A stretch of 64,000 bases of DNA from contig CAVTUH010000001.1 in NCBI GenBank assembly GCA_963737835.1, positions 3,658,001 to 3,722,000 on the forward strand, written 5' to 3'. Positions 48,664-57,086 of this stretch are shown piece by piece. The notes under the pieces were generated by a model. The model worked only from the letters and a program-made list of their open reading frames with translations, was not told the DNA's origin and ran no database searches. Every line of letters starts with the position of its first letter. Position 1 is the stretch's first letter. A program made the translations under genes and the position numbers. The DNA comes from Palsa-1248 sp963737835 (GTDB lineage: Bacteria > Gemmatimonadota > Gemmatimonadetes > Gemmatimonadales > Gemmatimonadaceae).

Positions 48664-48769
48664 GTTAGACGTTGGACGTTAGACGTTGGAGAAAACCTCG
48701 GGGCCAGAGAAGTGCCCCGCCGCTTGCCCCGAGGTTTCCTGCCAACGTCCAACGTCTAACCCCTAACCC
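48664..48769. repeat. Composite palindromic element, copy 2
   Basis: Heptamers GTTAGACGTTGGACGTTAGA (48664-48690) and the inverted run CCAACGTCCAACGTCTAAC (48742-48760) bracket a second inverted repeat, AAACCTCGGGGC (48693-48704) with GCCCCGAGGTTT (48726-48737). It lies between two converging genes and could act as a bidirectional terminator. Confidence 0.8.
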
Positions 48770-50089
48770 TCATGTCTTTGGCGGCCCGTGGTCGCTGCTC
48801 GTGAATGGCCCGAAGCCGTTCATGCGGAAGGCCCAGAAGCCGGTGTTCAAGTCGCTCACCACAATGAGGCCATCGGCGTTGCGGACGTCGGCTTCCATGG
48901 CGCCGCTGAAGACGCTGGGTCCGTGGATGTGCTGCTCGTCGACGTAGCCGGTCATGTGCTGACAGCCGCAGGTGTACGCCCACCCGACCGTCTTGGGATT
49001 CGTCGGATCGCGGATGTCCAGGACCTGGAGCCCATCTTCGTACGCCGCGTCGACGACGTATGGCCACCGGACCTGATGGTTGTGCGGGAGGTCGTGCCAG
49101 TCGGCCGCCCACACGCCGACCGGCACGGTGACGGGTGCCGCGCCGGGTTTGTCGAGCACGGGCTCGAGATCGAAAATCATGAGTGGGGAGAACTGGACCT
49201 CCATCTGCGTCACGACGTAGCGGCCGTCCGGGGTTGGCACGATCGTGTGCGCGCGCGCCGCCGGAACGCCATTGGGATTGGGGATGCTCGTGATCAGCGT
49301 TGGCGTTTCGGGGTGTGTCACGTTGAACAGGTAGAAGCCGCCGTTGCCGGCGCCGTAGAAGCGGTCCTGTCCCGACGCGGCGTCGCGCTCGACGTGCACA
49401 TCGTGGTAGCCACGACCGACGCCATGCTCCGCGTTGGGCATCGGAATGATGCCGATGAGCCCCTGCTTGGGATCACCGGCGAGGAAGCGGTCCATGTCGT
49501 ACACGTTGGCGTGCGGTGCCATCGTGTCGGGGAAGGTGCGCACGGCGGCGAATACCAGCATCCGGCCATCAGAATGGCGGTATGGAAAGACGTTGACGAA
49601 TCCGTCCATGAACTCCGGCGACCGAATACGGCCCACTTCCTTGGGTGCGCTCGGGTCCGTAACGTCGAAGACGATCGCGCCGAGGTCGGAGTCCAGTGTC
49701 CCGCTCTCGAACTCGGTCGCCTTGATGTAGTAGTACCGGCCGTGTGTCTTGAAGTACTTCCCCGTCTCGCCGCGCGAGAGGCGATGCTGTTCAGGGTGCT
49801 CGATGCGCCAGCGCGCGATCACTTTGGGGGCTGCCGGGTCCCTGATGTCCAACACGTCGAAGCCATCCTGATCGTGCCAGCGGTCGACGTAGACGTAGGG
49901 TCGGCTCAGTTCCTGCTCGATCGCGATCCCTCCGACAGTCATGAATGGTCCGAGCTCGAGGTGGGAGAGCTCATGCATGTTCTGGCTGTGGCCCGTCTTC
50001 GCGGGCGCTGGTTGAGCAGAAACCACACGCACGACCAGCGACGTTGCCGCGAGGGCGTGGGGCGCAATGCTTCGAATCGAGAGCCGCAT
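48770..50089 (-). CDS. Secreted LVIVD-repeat beta-propeller protein
   Basis: 439 residues from ATG 50089, with signal peptide (LAATSLVVRVVSAQ). Repeated blades with the LVIVD pattern: YVYVDRWHDQDGFDVLDIRDP, AIVFDVTDPSAPKEVGRI, FYLFNVTHPETPTLITSI, LQVLDIRDPTNPKTVGW and LIVVSDLNTGFWAFRM. A beta-propeller of such repeats usually binds proteins or polysaccharides at the cell surface. His-rich loops (HNHQVRW, CGCQHMTG, QHIHGPS) are conspicuous and could bind metal. Function unknown. Confidence 0.8.
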   Translation of the reverse strand: MRLSIRSIAPHALAATSLVVRVVSAQPAPAKTGHSQNMHELSHLELGPFMTVGGIAIEQELSRPYVYVDRWHDQDGFDVLDIRDPAAPKVIARWRIEHPEQHRLSRGETGKYFKTHGRYYYIKATEFESGTLDSDLGAIVFDVTDPSAPKEVGRIRSPEFMDGFVNVFPYRHSDGRMLVFAAVRTFPDTMAPHANVYDMDRFLAGDPKQGLIGIIPMPNAEHGVGRGYHDVHVERDAASGQDRFYGAGNGGFYLFNVTHPETPTLITSIPNPNGVPAARAHTIVPTPDGRYVVTQMEVQFSPLMIFDLEPVLDKPGAAPVTVPVGVWAADWHDLPHNHQVRWPYVVDAAYEDGLQVLDIRDPTNPKTVGWAYTCGCQHMTGYVDEQHIHGPSVFSGAMEADVRNADGLIVVSDLNTGFWAFRMNGFGPFTSSDHGPPKT

Positions 50090-50177
50090 TCGATACTCCG
50101 GTCGAGATTCCACCAAACCCGCTCGCGCCCCCTTCGCGCTGGGGCGACCCGGACATGCAGCCTCTATAATGCGCGCC

Positions 50178-50912
50178 TCAGTCGTGGCCGCCAGGTGTCT
50201 GGATGCGGATGGCCCGCTGCGCCTCCTCTACGACGTCGCGGGACAGATCCGGCCACTCCGCGCCAGGCGACTCGACCGGCAACGCCCGCCCCTTGAGGTC
50301 ATCGCTCGTGAGAGTCTTCACGTAGATGATCATGAGCTCTTTCCGGTGCGCGCTGTCGGGGAGGTAGAACATGCGGGCGCGGATGACCGCGCGGGGTGGT
50401 GTGAATCCCCGTGAACGCAGGAGCCGGCCGACGTGCGCCTGATCGACTGAGCCTCTGGACGAATCGCTCGAGAGAACGGTGTCCGCGTAATCCGCGAACA
50501 GCTTCGTGTCGGTGACGAAGGGGAAGGGGCCCAGCTGGACCCGTTGGGGGGCGCGATAGTCGTAGGAGCCGGCGTCATGGGGCAGACGATGCTCGAATTG
50601 CAGCCAGACGAGCCGGCGGACGCCTCCCTGCGGATCGGCGTCGACGAAGAGGTGTTGCTCGGCGTCCGCGGCGGTGCCGATCAGGAATCGTTGACCGCCG
50701 ACGTAGACGAAGTGCGCGGGGAGGGCGATCCTCGCGGGCGGGTCGGCGCGGGAGACGAGCACGGTGCCGTTCACGGTGCGCTCGACCCGGAGAACGGCGT
50801 GGTTACTGGAATCGGGTGGATGTGCGCCGGTCGACTGCGCAACGCCAGGAATGGTCCATGCCACTAGCAGGACCAGGGTGCACGGGACGCCGCTGGACAG
50901 ACCGACTGGCAC
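50178..50912 (-). CDS. Secreted protein of unknown function
   Basis: 244 residues with signal peptide (TLVLLVAWTIPGVAQ). No domain recognised. The mature protein is mixed alpha/beta, contains many charged residues in its last 60 positions, and has no Cys after the signal. Starts ATG/GTG near 50912; the next gene upstream is divergent. Confidence 0.65.
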   Translation of the reverse strand: MPVGLSSGVPCTLVLLVAWTIPGVAQSTGAHPPDSSNHAVLRVERTVNGTVLVSRADPPARIALPAHFVYVGGQRFLIGTAADAEQHLFVDADPQGGVRRLVWLQFEHRLPHDAGSYDYRAPQRVQLGPFPFVTDTKLFADYADTVLSSDSSRGSVDQAHVGRLLRSRGFTPPRAVIRARMFYLPDSAHRKELMIIYVKTLTSDDLKGRALPVESPGAEWPDLSRDVVEEAQRAIRIQTPGGHD

Positions 50913-51061
50913 GCCACTCCCTCCCGATGGAAATCACGTAAACAACCCTCTGGTTCGATAGTGCGGGATAGCCCAAGGTTGAAACGGCAGCGGAATCTGG
51001 GGTCCCGGAACCCGTCCCGGGCTCGTGTGCAATCGAGCCGGGGTCGGTCGTCTATGTACAT

Positions 51062-51595
51062 ATGCGGAACCCCACCAGGTTACAGCACCGTGCGGCATGG
51101 GCCGGCACCCTCACCTGTGCCGTCATGCTGTGTGGCATGGCCGCGCCACAGGCGCATGCCCAGCAACGGGCTCACGCTGGTCCTGACTCGCTCGCACTCG
51201 ACTCCAGCTACTTCCAGGAGGCGTGTGCACCGAATGATGGGCCGGCCGTGACGCTGTTCTTTGGTGGGAGGGCCGCGCGTGGAGCGCTGGAGGAGGGGGT
51301 CAGGCCGCCGTATGTCACCATCTCGATTTGGCGCGGTTGGTCGACGCTCGCCGGCCACACGTTTCTGCTGCGACAGGATGCGAATGGCGGGTTCGCTTCC
51401 TATTGCAAAAAGGACCGCAGCTGTGAGCGGTTGGACTTTGCGCGGGTCTCGTTCGATGCCGTGACTCGAGACCGTGTACGCGGGACTGCCGATCTCACGC
51501 TACAGGAGCCGAGCGCCGGGGACTCGGTGAGCACCTATCAGGCGAGCATTCCCTTCAACGCACGCCGCCTCAGCGTGCGGATCGCGTGCGGGTGA
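51062..51595 (+). CDS. Small secreted protein of unknown function
   Basis: 177 residues with signal peptide (AWAGTLTCAVMLCGMAAPQAHA). Mature region beta-rich with four Cys (ACAPNDG, SYCKKDRSC, IACG) that could form two disulfides. No family recognised. A hairpin follows 25 bp after the stop. Confidence 0.65.
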   Translation: MRNPTRLQHRAAWAGTLTCAVMLCGMAAPQAHAQQRAHAGPDSLALDSSYFQEACAPNDGPAVTLFFGGRAARGALEEGVRPPYVTISIWRGWSTLAGHTFLLRQDANGGFASYCKKDRSCERLDFARVSFDAVTRDRVRGTADLTLQEPSAGDSVSTYQASIPFNARRLSVRIACG

Positions 51596-51620
51596 CCCTG
51601 ATCGTAGGCGGGCGAGACTA

Positions 51621-51660
51621 GGCACTCCGGTCCGCCCCCGAAGGGCAGCGCCGGAGTGCC
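51621..51660 (+). terminator. Hairpin after the small secreted protein
   Basis: GGCACTCCGG (51621-51630) and CCGGAGTGCC (51651-51660) pair perfectly; the 20 bases between can pair further. No T-tract follows, so it is either a weak terminator or an RNA-stabilising stem. Confidence 0.5.
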
Positions 51661-51786
51661 GTTGTGAGGTCGAGCCTATCGGGCCGAGCGAGTGATCGAC
51701 GAGCCGTTCGTCGCGGAGCGTGGCGGCCGAGCGACTAGGGGCGGCCGAGTATTCGCCGGGCGTCCGGGTACCGTTCGCGTTTCCAG

Positions 51787-51984
51787 CTAGTCCATCAACC
51801 CCGCTTCGCCGCGCGCTTCCCGCTCCGGCGATTCGTACGAGGCTTCGTCGTCATCCTCGACGATCTCGTCGTCGTCCTCGGTCGCCCCGTCAGCTTGCTG
51901 CTCCCCGCGCTGTTCCTCATCACGCATGTCTTCCATGTCCTCGGCGGGCTCGCGTTGGACAGTCGTCTCGGGGTCTCGTTCCAT
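51787..51984 (-). CDS. Small acidic protein
   Basis: 65 residues from ATG 51984 with AGAGGA upstream. More than a third of residues are Asp/Glu (EDDDEIVEDDDEASYESPE) and there is no hydrophobic core, so it is probably disordered. Codon use is GC-rich like its neighbours. Could be a nucleic-acid-mimic or metal-binding small protein; no family recognised. Real gene status is likely but not certain. Confidence 0.5.
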   Translation of the reverse strand: MERDPETTVQREPAEDMEDMRDEEQRGEQQADGATEDDDEIVEDDDEASYESPEREARGEAGLMD

Positions 51985-52343
51985 GGGATCCTCTCGGGGC
52001 GGCAGGTTGTCGGGATACTGGGGGAACCGTAATGCACCTTTGGGACCGCAGCACAAATCGAATAGCCCCAGCCGTGTCACGGTCTGGCGAAGCCGAAGTC
52101 ACGAGGCACGGGCCGACTTTCAGCACACAAAGCGAGGTGCTCGGAGGCGGGTCGCATTTACCGTACACCACCGGCCGGTGCAGGGGGCTCGTGGCGCCTA
52201 CCGCGTCGTTCTCCGCCACGGTGTAAGTCCATTCGTTCCGGGCACCGACACATCGTCGGCATCATCTTTCATGATGCGGCCTGGGGGATCGACAGGGCCG
52301 GCTGCGAGTCGAGACGCTAGACGCTGACGCTGGACTTGGCTTC
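51985..52343. other. Intergenic region before alkB
   Basis: About 360 bp without a conserved frame. It ends with a short degenerate heptamer stretch (AGACGCTAGACGCTGACGCT, 52313-52332) just before the alkB start. Confidence 0.45.
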
Positions 52344-52994
52344 ATGACCCTCCCGTTATTCGATGAGCCTGCTGAAGTCGGCAAGCGCGAGCAGCTAGGC
52401 CCGGGCTCGCTCTTGCTGCGCGGGTTCGCGCTACGTGACGAAGCTCTGTTGCTCGAGGCCGTGCGAGAGGTGGCGGCCGCGGCGCCCTTTCGGCACATGA
52501 TCACGCCGGGCGGCTTTCGGATGTCGGTCGCTATGACGAACTGCGGGACCGTCGGTTGGGCGACGGATCGCGCCGGTTACCGGTACGATCCCACCGATCC
52601 TGAGACGGGGCGTCCATGGCCGCCACTGCCGGACGTGTTTGCACGGCTGGCGGCTGACGCGGCGCGCGCAGCGGGGTTCCCTGGGTTCCTGCCCGACGCC
52701 TGTCTCGTCAATCGGTACGACCCAGGCGCCAAGCTGTCGCTCCACCAGGATCGCGACGAACAGGACTTCGGTCATCCGATCGTCTCCGTCTCGCTCGGGC
52801 TGCCGGCCGTTTTCCTATTCGGTGGCGTGAAGCGGAGCGACAAACAAGCTCGCATTCCCCTTCGGCACGGCGACGTCGTCGTGTGGGGAGGTCCGGACCG
52901 CCTCCGATTTCACGGGATCGCACCCTTGGTGGAGGGGGACCACCCGCTGCTTGGACCCTACCGGATCAACTTGACGTTTCGGAAGGCGAGGTGA
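52344..52994 (+). CDS. alkB: Alpha-ketoglutarate-dependent DNA dealkylase AlkB
   Basis: 216 residues. Fe(II)/2-oxoglutarate dioxygenase that removes alkyl groups from 1-meA and 3-meC. Iron ligands His134 and Asp136 (LSLHQDRDEQ) and His190 (RLRFHGIAP); 2-oxoglutarate-binding Arg207 and substrate Arg213 (YRINLTFRKAR). Also the MSVAMTNCG and NRYDPGAKLS segments typical of the bacterial enzyme. Length matches E. coli AlkB. Followed by a cupin 37 bp downstream. Confidence 0.95.
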   Translation: MTLPLFDEPAEVGKREQLGPGSLLLRGFALRDEALLLEAVREVAAAAPFRHMITPGGFRMSVAMTNCGTVGWATDRAGYRYDPTDPETGRPWPPLPDVFARLAADAARAAGFPGFLPDACLVNRYDPGAKLSLHQDRDEQDFGHPIVSVSLGLPAVFLFGGVKRSDKQARIPLRHGDVVVWGGPDRLRFHGIAPLVEGDHPLLGPYRINLTFRKAR

Positions 52995-53031
52995 ACGAAT
53001 TCGATCGGTACAGAGACTGACCGGAGGACTT

Positions 53032-53391
53032 GTGGACGACGTCATCATCAGGCAGTTCGAGCATCCCGACGAAACCCGGCGCTTCCCCAAGGGCCACTTC
53101 GAGGTCGTGCACATTGGCGGCATGACGATCGGCCGAGCGACGTATCAGCCAGGCTGGAAGTGGTCCACCGATGTCGGCGCCGCGCTCGGCAAGAAGAGCT
53201 GCGACGTCGAGCATGTCGGACTTGTGGTGTCCGGGCGAGCCGTCGCGGCGATGGATGACGGGACCACGCTCGAGATGGCAGCCGGCGACATCTTCTACAT
53301 CGCTCCCGGTCATGACAGCTGGGTCGTCGGCGATGAGCCGTACGTGTCGCTGCACCTCATGGGCGCGGCCGCGTATGCGGCGAAGAAATGA
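53032..53391 (+). CDS. Cupin domain protein
   Basis: 119 residues from GTG, GGAGG upstream. Single double-stranded beta-helix with cupin motif 1 (GKKSCDVEHVGLVVSGRAVAAMDDG, here reduced to HVG..G) and motif 2 (GDIFYIAPGHDSWVVGDE). Likely metal-binding small-molecule or regulatory cupin. Same strand as alkB and the patatin gene with short gaps, possibly one operon. Confidence 0.8.
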   Translation: MDDVIIRQFEHPDETRRFPKGHFEVVHIGGMTIGRATYQPGWKWSTDVGAALGKKSCDVEHVGLVVSGRAVAAMDDGTTLEMAAGDIFYIAPGHDSWVVGDEPYVSLHLMGAAAYAAKK

Positions 53392-53407
53392 TGACTGACG
53401 GGATTAC

Positions 53408-55651
53408 GTGATGCGGCAGTGCCTCGATGCCGCGCGACAGCGGGTCGCTCCAGTATCGGAAGTCGTGCGCCTGACGTTGCCGAGCGCGGTGATCCCGATC
53501 GCGGCCGGGGTGGCGCTGTGCGCGCTCCCGCAGGGGCTCGAGGCGCTGCGTGTCATTGCCGAGGGCGGGAACGTCTCCCGGTGCAGCGCGCCGTGGGGGC
53601 CCGTCGTGTCGCTCTTCGTGGCGACCTGCATTGCGGGCCTCACCGCGTGGTACTGCGCGCGCGTCGCGCTCTACGTCTACCAGCCGAGCACGCAGGGCAC
53701 GCCGACGGGGGCTGCAAAGGTCGTCCCTCGAATCTGGGGTGTGATCCCGGGCCTCGCGATCACCACCGGGTATGCGGTCGTTACGTGGGTGCCGAGTCAG
53801 CGCGACGGCGCGTCGGCCATCGTGCTCTTTGCCGGCGGCATTGGACTGTCGATTGCGCTGTACCTGTTTTTCGTAGGTCGCCGCGTGTGGCTCGACGTGT
53901 ATCGATCGCGATCATCGGAGTCGAAGCGGACGGTGCGGCCGCGCACGGATGCGGAGGCCGCGATCCAGCCATTGTTATCGGATCTGCCGCGTGCTAGCCG
54001 AAACATCTTCGCCGCGATCGCAGTGGGGTCGGCGCTGCTCTGCGCGTGGATAGTGTGGAGAAGCGGCGCCTGTCTGGCGTGGTTGACGACACCGGGCGTG
54101 CTCATGCTGTCGGTTGCATCGTGGATCACGGCGATCACGTGGCTCCTCTACGAGAGCCGGCACCGCAACAAGGCGTTCGTGCGGTGGCTCATTGTCGCGG
54201 CGGTTGTCTTCGCGGCTCTCAACCTCAACGAGGATCACGCGGTCCGTCGAATCGACGCGCAACCGGCTGGGAGCGTGTCGCGACCGGTGCCTGTCGCAGA
54301 GGCCGTCGCATCCTGGATGGCGAACCGGCCGGACCGGGCGCGGTATGGCCACGCGTATCCGGTTTTCATCGTGGCGGCCGAAGGAGGAGGGATCAGGGCC
54401 GCGATGACCGCGTCGCTGGTGATGGGATATCTGACCGACGTGTGTCCGGCGTTTCCCGTTCACACCCTGGCGATCAGCGGCGTGTCGGGCGGAAGCGTGG
54501 GAAGCGCGGCGTATGTGGCGATGGCGAGACGGCATCGGAGCGGCGAGATCGGGGCGGCGTGTCCCAACCGTGGCGATTCGCTTCCGCTGACTGGCAAGCT
54601 GGCGGACTTCGTCGGACAGGATTTTCTGACGCCGGCGCTTGCCGAGGGACTCTATCCCGATATTCTCGCGTGGCTTCTGCCGTTTCCGTGGACACGGGTG
54701 GATCGCGCGCGTGCATTGGAGCTCGCGTTCTCGCTGGGGCTGGAGCAGAGCGCCGGTGACAGTGGCCGCGGCATGTTGTTCGAGCGCTCGTTCCTGGGGA
54801 ACCCGTCGGACCCGTTGCTCGGGTGGAGGACGACGGACTCGGTGCCCGCGCTCATCCTCAACACGACCCGAGTCGAGACGGGTGAGCGCGTGCTCGCGAG
54901 TCAGATCGAGTTCGGGGACACAGGGGTGGCGGGGGTTCTATCGACGTACGACATCGACCCGCAGCTCGACCTGCGACTCAGCACTGCGGCGACGCTGTCC
55001 GCTCGCTTTCCCGTAGTGTCGCCGGAGGGGGTGATCGCGCCGCGCACGCGGGTGGATAGCGAGCCCGGTGTGTTTCGCCTGGTGGATGGCGGTTACTACG
55101 ACAACTCCGGGCTCGCGACCGCGCTGGCGCTTGCCGCGCTCGTTCGCAGGGACACCGACGCGGTGCCCGTGGTCATTCGCATTGGCTATGCGGTGGCTCC
55201 CGAGCAGTCGAGCGCGGTGCAGTGGGGCGGCCGGTCGTCGGTCGAGCCGTGGGCGGAGGCGCTGAGCCCGGTCCGTTCACTGTTGAATGCACGGGACGCG
55301 CATACGGCTGACCAGATCGCGTCGCTCGACCGGCTTGCGCAGGCGACGACGCCGATCGACACCTCGACCAAGCCTCGCCGGCACCCCGTTCACGCGGCCG
55401 AATTCCTGCTGCTCAAGGACAGCGTGCCGTACATACTTGGGTGGCTCATCTCGAGCCGCGCGGTGGATGCGGCCAAGGAAGCGCTCAGGCCGCCGTCTAC
55501 CTGCGACAGGCCGGTCAACGTGCACCCTGTGCCGGACACGGGGCAGGCACCGCGGATCCGGGCCGATACCCTGAACAACAAAGAGTATTGCGCCATCTTC
55601 GGCATGCTGAATGGGTCGGCGCCGATCACGGTACGGGCCAAGCTGCGCTGA
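53408..55651 (+). CDS. Patatin-like phospholipase with N-terminal membrane domain
   Basis: 747 residues; GTG 53408 or the next codon ATG 53411. About seven hydrophobic helices in residues 20-275 (e.g. VSLFVATCIAGLTAWYCARV, IVLFAGGIGLSIALYLFFV). Catalytic part: oxyanion GGGIRAA (about 326-332), nucleophile GVSGGSVGS (Ser about 360) and DGGYYDNSG (Asp about 560), a complete Ser-Asp dyad. Acts on phospholipid or lysophospholipid at the membrane. Patatins with a membrane half are less common than soluble ones. 16 bp after the cupin gene. Confidence 0.88.
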   Translation: MMRQCLDAARQRVAPVSEVVRLTLPSAVIPIAAGVALCALPQGLEALRVIAEGGNVSRCSAPWGPVVSLFVATCIAGLTAWYCARVALYVYQPSTQGTPTGAAKVVPRIWGVIPGLAITTGYAVVTWVPSQRDGASAIVLFAGGIGLSIALYLFFVGRRVWLDVYRSRSSESKRTVRPRTDAEAAIQPLLSDLPRASRNIFAAIAVGSALLCAWIVWRSGACLAWLTTPGVLMLSVASWITAITWLLYESRHRNKAFVRWLIVAAVVFAALNLNEDHAVRRIDAQPAGSVSRPVPVAEAVASWMANRPDRARYGHAYPVFIVAAEGGGIRAAMTASLVMGYLTDVCPAFPVHTLAISGVSGGSVGSAAYVAMARRHRSGEIGAACPNRGDSLPLTGKLADFVGQDFLTPALAEGLYPDILAWLLPFPWTRVDRARALELAFSLGLEQSAGDSGRGMLFERSFLGNPSDPLLGWRTTDSVPALILNTTRVETGERVLASQIEFGDTGVAGVLSTYDIDPQLDLRLSTAATLSARFPVVSPEGVIAPRTRVDSEPGVFRLVDGGYYDNSGLATALALAALVRRDTDAVPVVIRIGYAVAPEQSSAVQWGGRSSVEPWAEALSPVRSLLNARDAHTADQIASLDRLAQATTPIDTSTKPRRHPVHAAEFLLLKDSVPYILGWLISSRAVDAAKEALRPPSTCDRPVNVHPVPDTGQAPRIRADTLNNKEYCAIFGMLNGSAPITVRAKLR

Positions 55652-55661
55652 GCGCTCAACC

Positions 55662-56015
55662 GTGATAGAGCCGACCGACCTTCGACGGATTGCGTTGTCG
55701 CTCCCGGGCGCGGTGGAGCGCACGACGTGGGATTCGCCGACGTTCCGGGTGAAGAACAAGATCTTCATGATCCTGGGCGCCGATGGGCGCGAGGCGACGG
55801 TGAAGGCGCGGAGGGAGCACCAGCACACGATCATCGCGTCGGCTCCGCGGACGTTCTCAGTCGCACCGTACGTGGGCCGGTTTGGCTGGGTAACGGTTCG
55901 GCTGTCGAGAGTGGGCGCTCGAGCGATGCGGGTGCTCGTCGTCGATGCCTGGCGTCTTACCGCGCCCAGCCGCGCGGTGGCGGCCTACGACAAGGCAAGC
56001 GACGGGGCGACCTAG
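55662..56015 (+). CDS. MmcQ/YjbR family protein
   Basis: 117 residues from GTG 55662, 10 bp after the patatin stop. MmcQ/YjbR marks: LRRIALSLPGAVERTTWDSPTFRVKNKIF reduced to LSLPGAVE and FRVKNKIF, and the C-terminal VDAWRLTAPSRAVAAYD. Small DNA-binding-like fold of unknown role. Intact. Confidence 0.8.
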   Translation: MIEPTDLRRIALSLPGAVERTTWDSPTFRVKNKIFMILGADGREATVKARREHQHTIIASAPRTFSVAPYVGRFGWVTVRLSRVGARAMRVLVVDAWRLTAPSRAVAAYDKASDGAT

Positions 56016-56056
56016 TTGCCGGTGCCCCTTGACGCCCGGGAGCCCGGGATATATAT

Positions 56057-56084
56057 AACCACTAGGTTGTAGAACCGATGGGTT
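56057..56084. promoter_or_regulatory. Two AACC-N4-GGTT palindromes before the ArsR gene
   Basis: AACCACTAGGTT (56057-56068) and AACCGATGGGTT (56073-56084), starts 16 bp apart, the second ending 6 bp before the ATG. An ATATATA stretch just upstream could be the -10. Classic layout for autorepression by ArsR dimers. Confidence 0.65.
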
Positions 56085-56090
56085 ATCGAC

Positions 56091-56447
56091 ATGACATTGT
56101 CTGACCGTTTGGACGTGACATTCGCGGCGTTGGCCGATCCGACTCGGCGGGCGATACTGGCGCGGCTCGCGTCGGGGGAGGCGTCGGTCAGCGAGCTGGC
56201 GCGGCCGTTCGCGATGAGCCAGCCGGCGATCTCGAAGCATCTCAAGGTGCTCGAACGCGCGGGGCTGGTCTCGGGAGGCCGCGACGCGCAGCGCCGGCCG
56301 CGGCGATTGGAGGCCGAGCGACTCGCGGAAGCCACGCGATGGCTCGAGGGGTATCGGAAATTCTGGGAAGGGCGATTTCAGGCGTTGGATTCGATCCTGG
56401 ATGAGCTCAAGGCAGTCGAGAAGCGACGACGGCGCACGGCGCCCTAA
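56091..56447 (+). CDS. ArsR family winged-helix repressor
   Basis: 118 residues. Metalloregulator-type fold without metal cysteines: FAALADPTRRAILARLASGEASV, recognition helix MSQPAISKHLKVLERAGLV. This subtype is normally paired with an SRPBCC/AHSA1 gene, as here, 12 bp downstream. Basic C-terminal tail. Likely represses its own operon through the palindromes at 56057-56084. Confidence 0.92.
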   Translation: MTLSDRLDVTFAALADPTRRAILARLASGEASVSELARPFAMSQPAISKHLKVLERAGLVSGGRDAQRRPRRLEAERLAEATRWLEGYRKFWEGRFQALDSILDELKAVEKRRRRTAP

Positions 56448-56459
56448 CGAGGAGCAACG

Positions 56460-56969
56460 ATGACCACAATTGGCAAACTCACGGTGTCGACTCACGGCGA
56501 CCGCGAAGTCGAGGTGACGCGCGTCTTCAATGCGCCGCGCCACCTGGTTTACGAGGCGTTGACGACGCCGGCACTGCTCAGGCGGTGGCTGCTTGGCCCA
56601 CCGGGTTGGACGATGACCGAGTGCGAGATCGAACCGAAAAAGGGTGGGGCCTACCGCTATGCGTGGCGTCACACCAATGGGCAGACGATGGGGATGCGCG
56701 GGGTGTGCACCGAGGTCGTGCCGCCGCAGCGGCTCGTCGCCACGGAGCACTTCGACGAGCCGTGGTACCCAGGCGAGGCACTCGTGTCGCAGACGCTGGT
56801 CGAGAGCGATGGCCGGACCACGCTGACCATGATCATCCGCTATGACTCGCGTGAAACGCGTGACATGGTGCTCAAGACCCCGATGGCCACGGGGATGGCG
56901 GCTGGCTACGACCGGCTCGAGGAGCTGCTCGGCTCCGGTATGCCGGCTGGCGCGGGGAAGGACCGCTGA
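56460..56969 (+). CDS. SRPBCC/AHSA1 domain protein
   Basis: 169 residues with GAGGAGC upstream. Helix-grip fold of the AHSA1 type: VTRVFNAPRHLVYEALTTP, WLLGPPGWTMTECEIEPKKGG, VVPPQRLVATEHF and MATGMAAGYDRLEELL. Binds hydrophobic ligands; partner of the ArsR regulator. Intact and of normal length. A REP-like palindrome follows. Confidence 0.92.
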   Translation: MTTIGKLTVSTHGDREVEVTRVFNAPRHLVYEALTTPALLRRWLLGPPGWTMTECEIEPKKGGAYRYAWRHTNGQTMGMRGVCTEVVPPQRLVATEHFDEPWYPGEALVSQTLVESDGRTTLTMIIRYDSRETRDMVLKTPMATGMAAGYDRLEELLGSGMPAGAGKDR

Positions 56970-57033
56970 CGCTTGCGAGCGCCAGCGGTGGGATATTGGT
57001 GAGCGGCCAGAAATTCTGGGGGACGGCGAGGAA

Positions 57034-57053
57034 GGGCGACGCATGCGTCGCCC
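57034..57053. repeat. REP-like perfect 20-bp palindrome, copy 2
   Basis: GGGCGACGCATGCGTCGCCC, followed by CCTACCC. Same unit as at 31737-31757. It lies between converging genes and may also terminate transcription. Confidence 0.75.
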
Positions 57054-57086
57054 CTACCCGCCGTATTCAGGGCTCTGGCGGGCGCC

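Noticed and set aside
40338..48769. CRISPR array
   Set aside because: Repeats are 7-8 bp in direct tandem without spacers, and no cas gene is near.
48788..50296. Long open frame (about 500 codons) on the plus strand
   Set aside because: Antisense to the LVIVD beta-propeller gene, which has a signal peptide and repeated motifs; the plus-strand product is Val/Arg/His-rich without domains.
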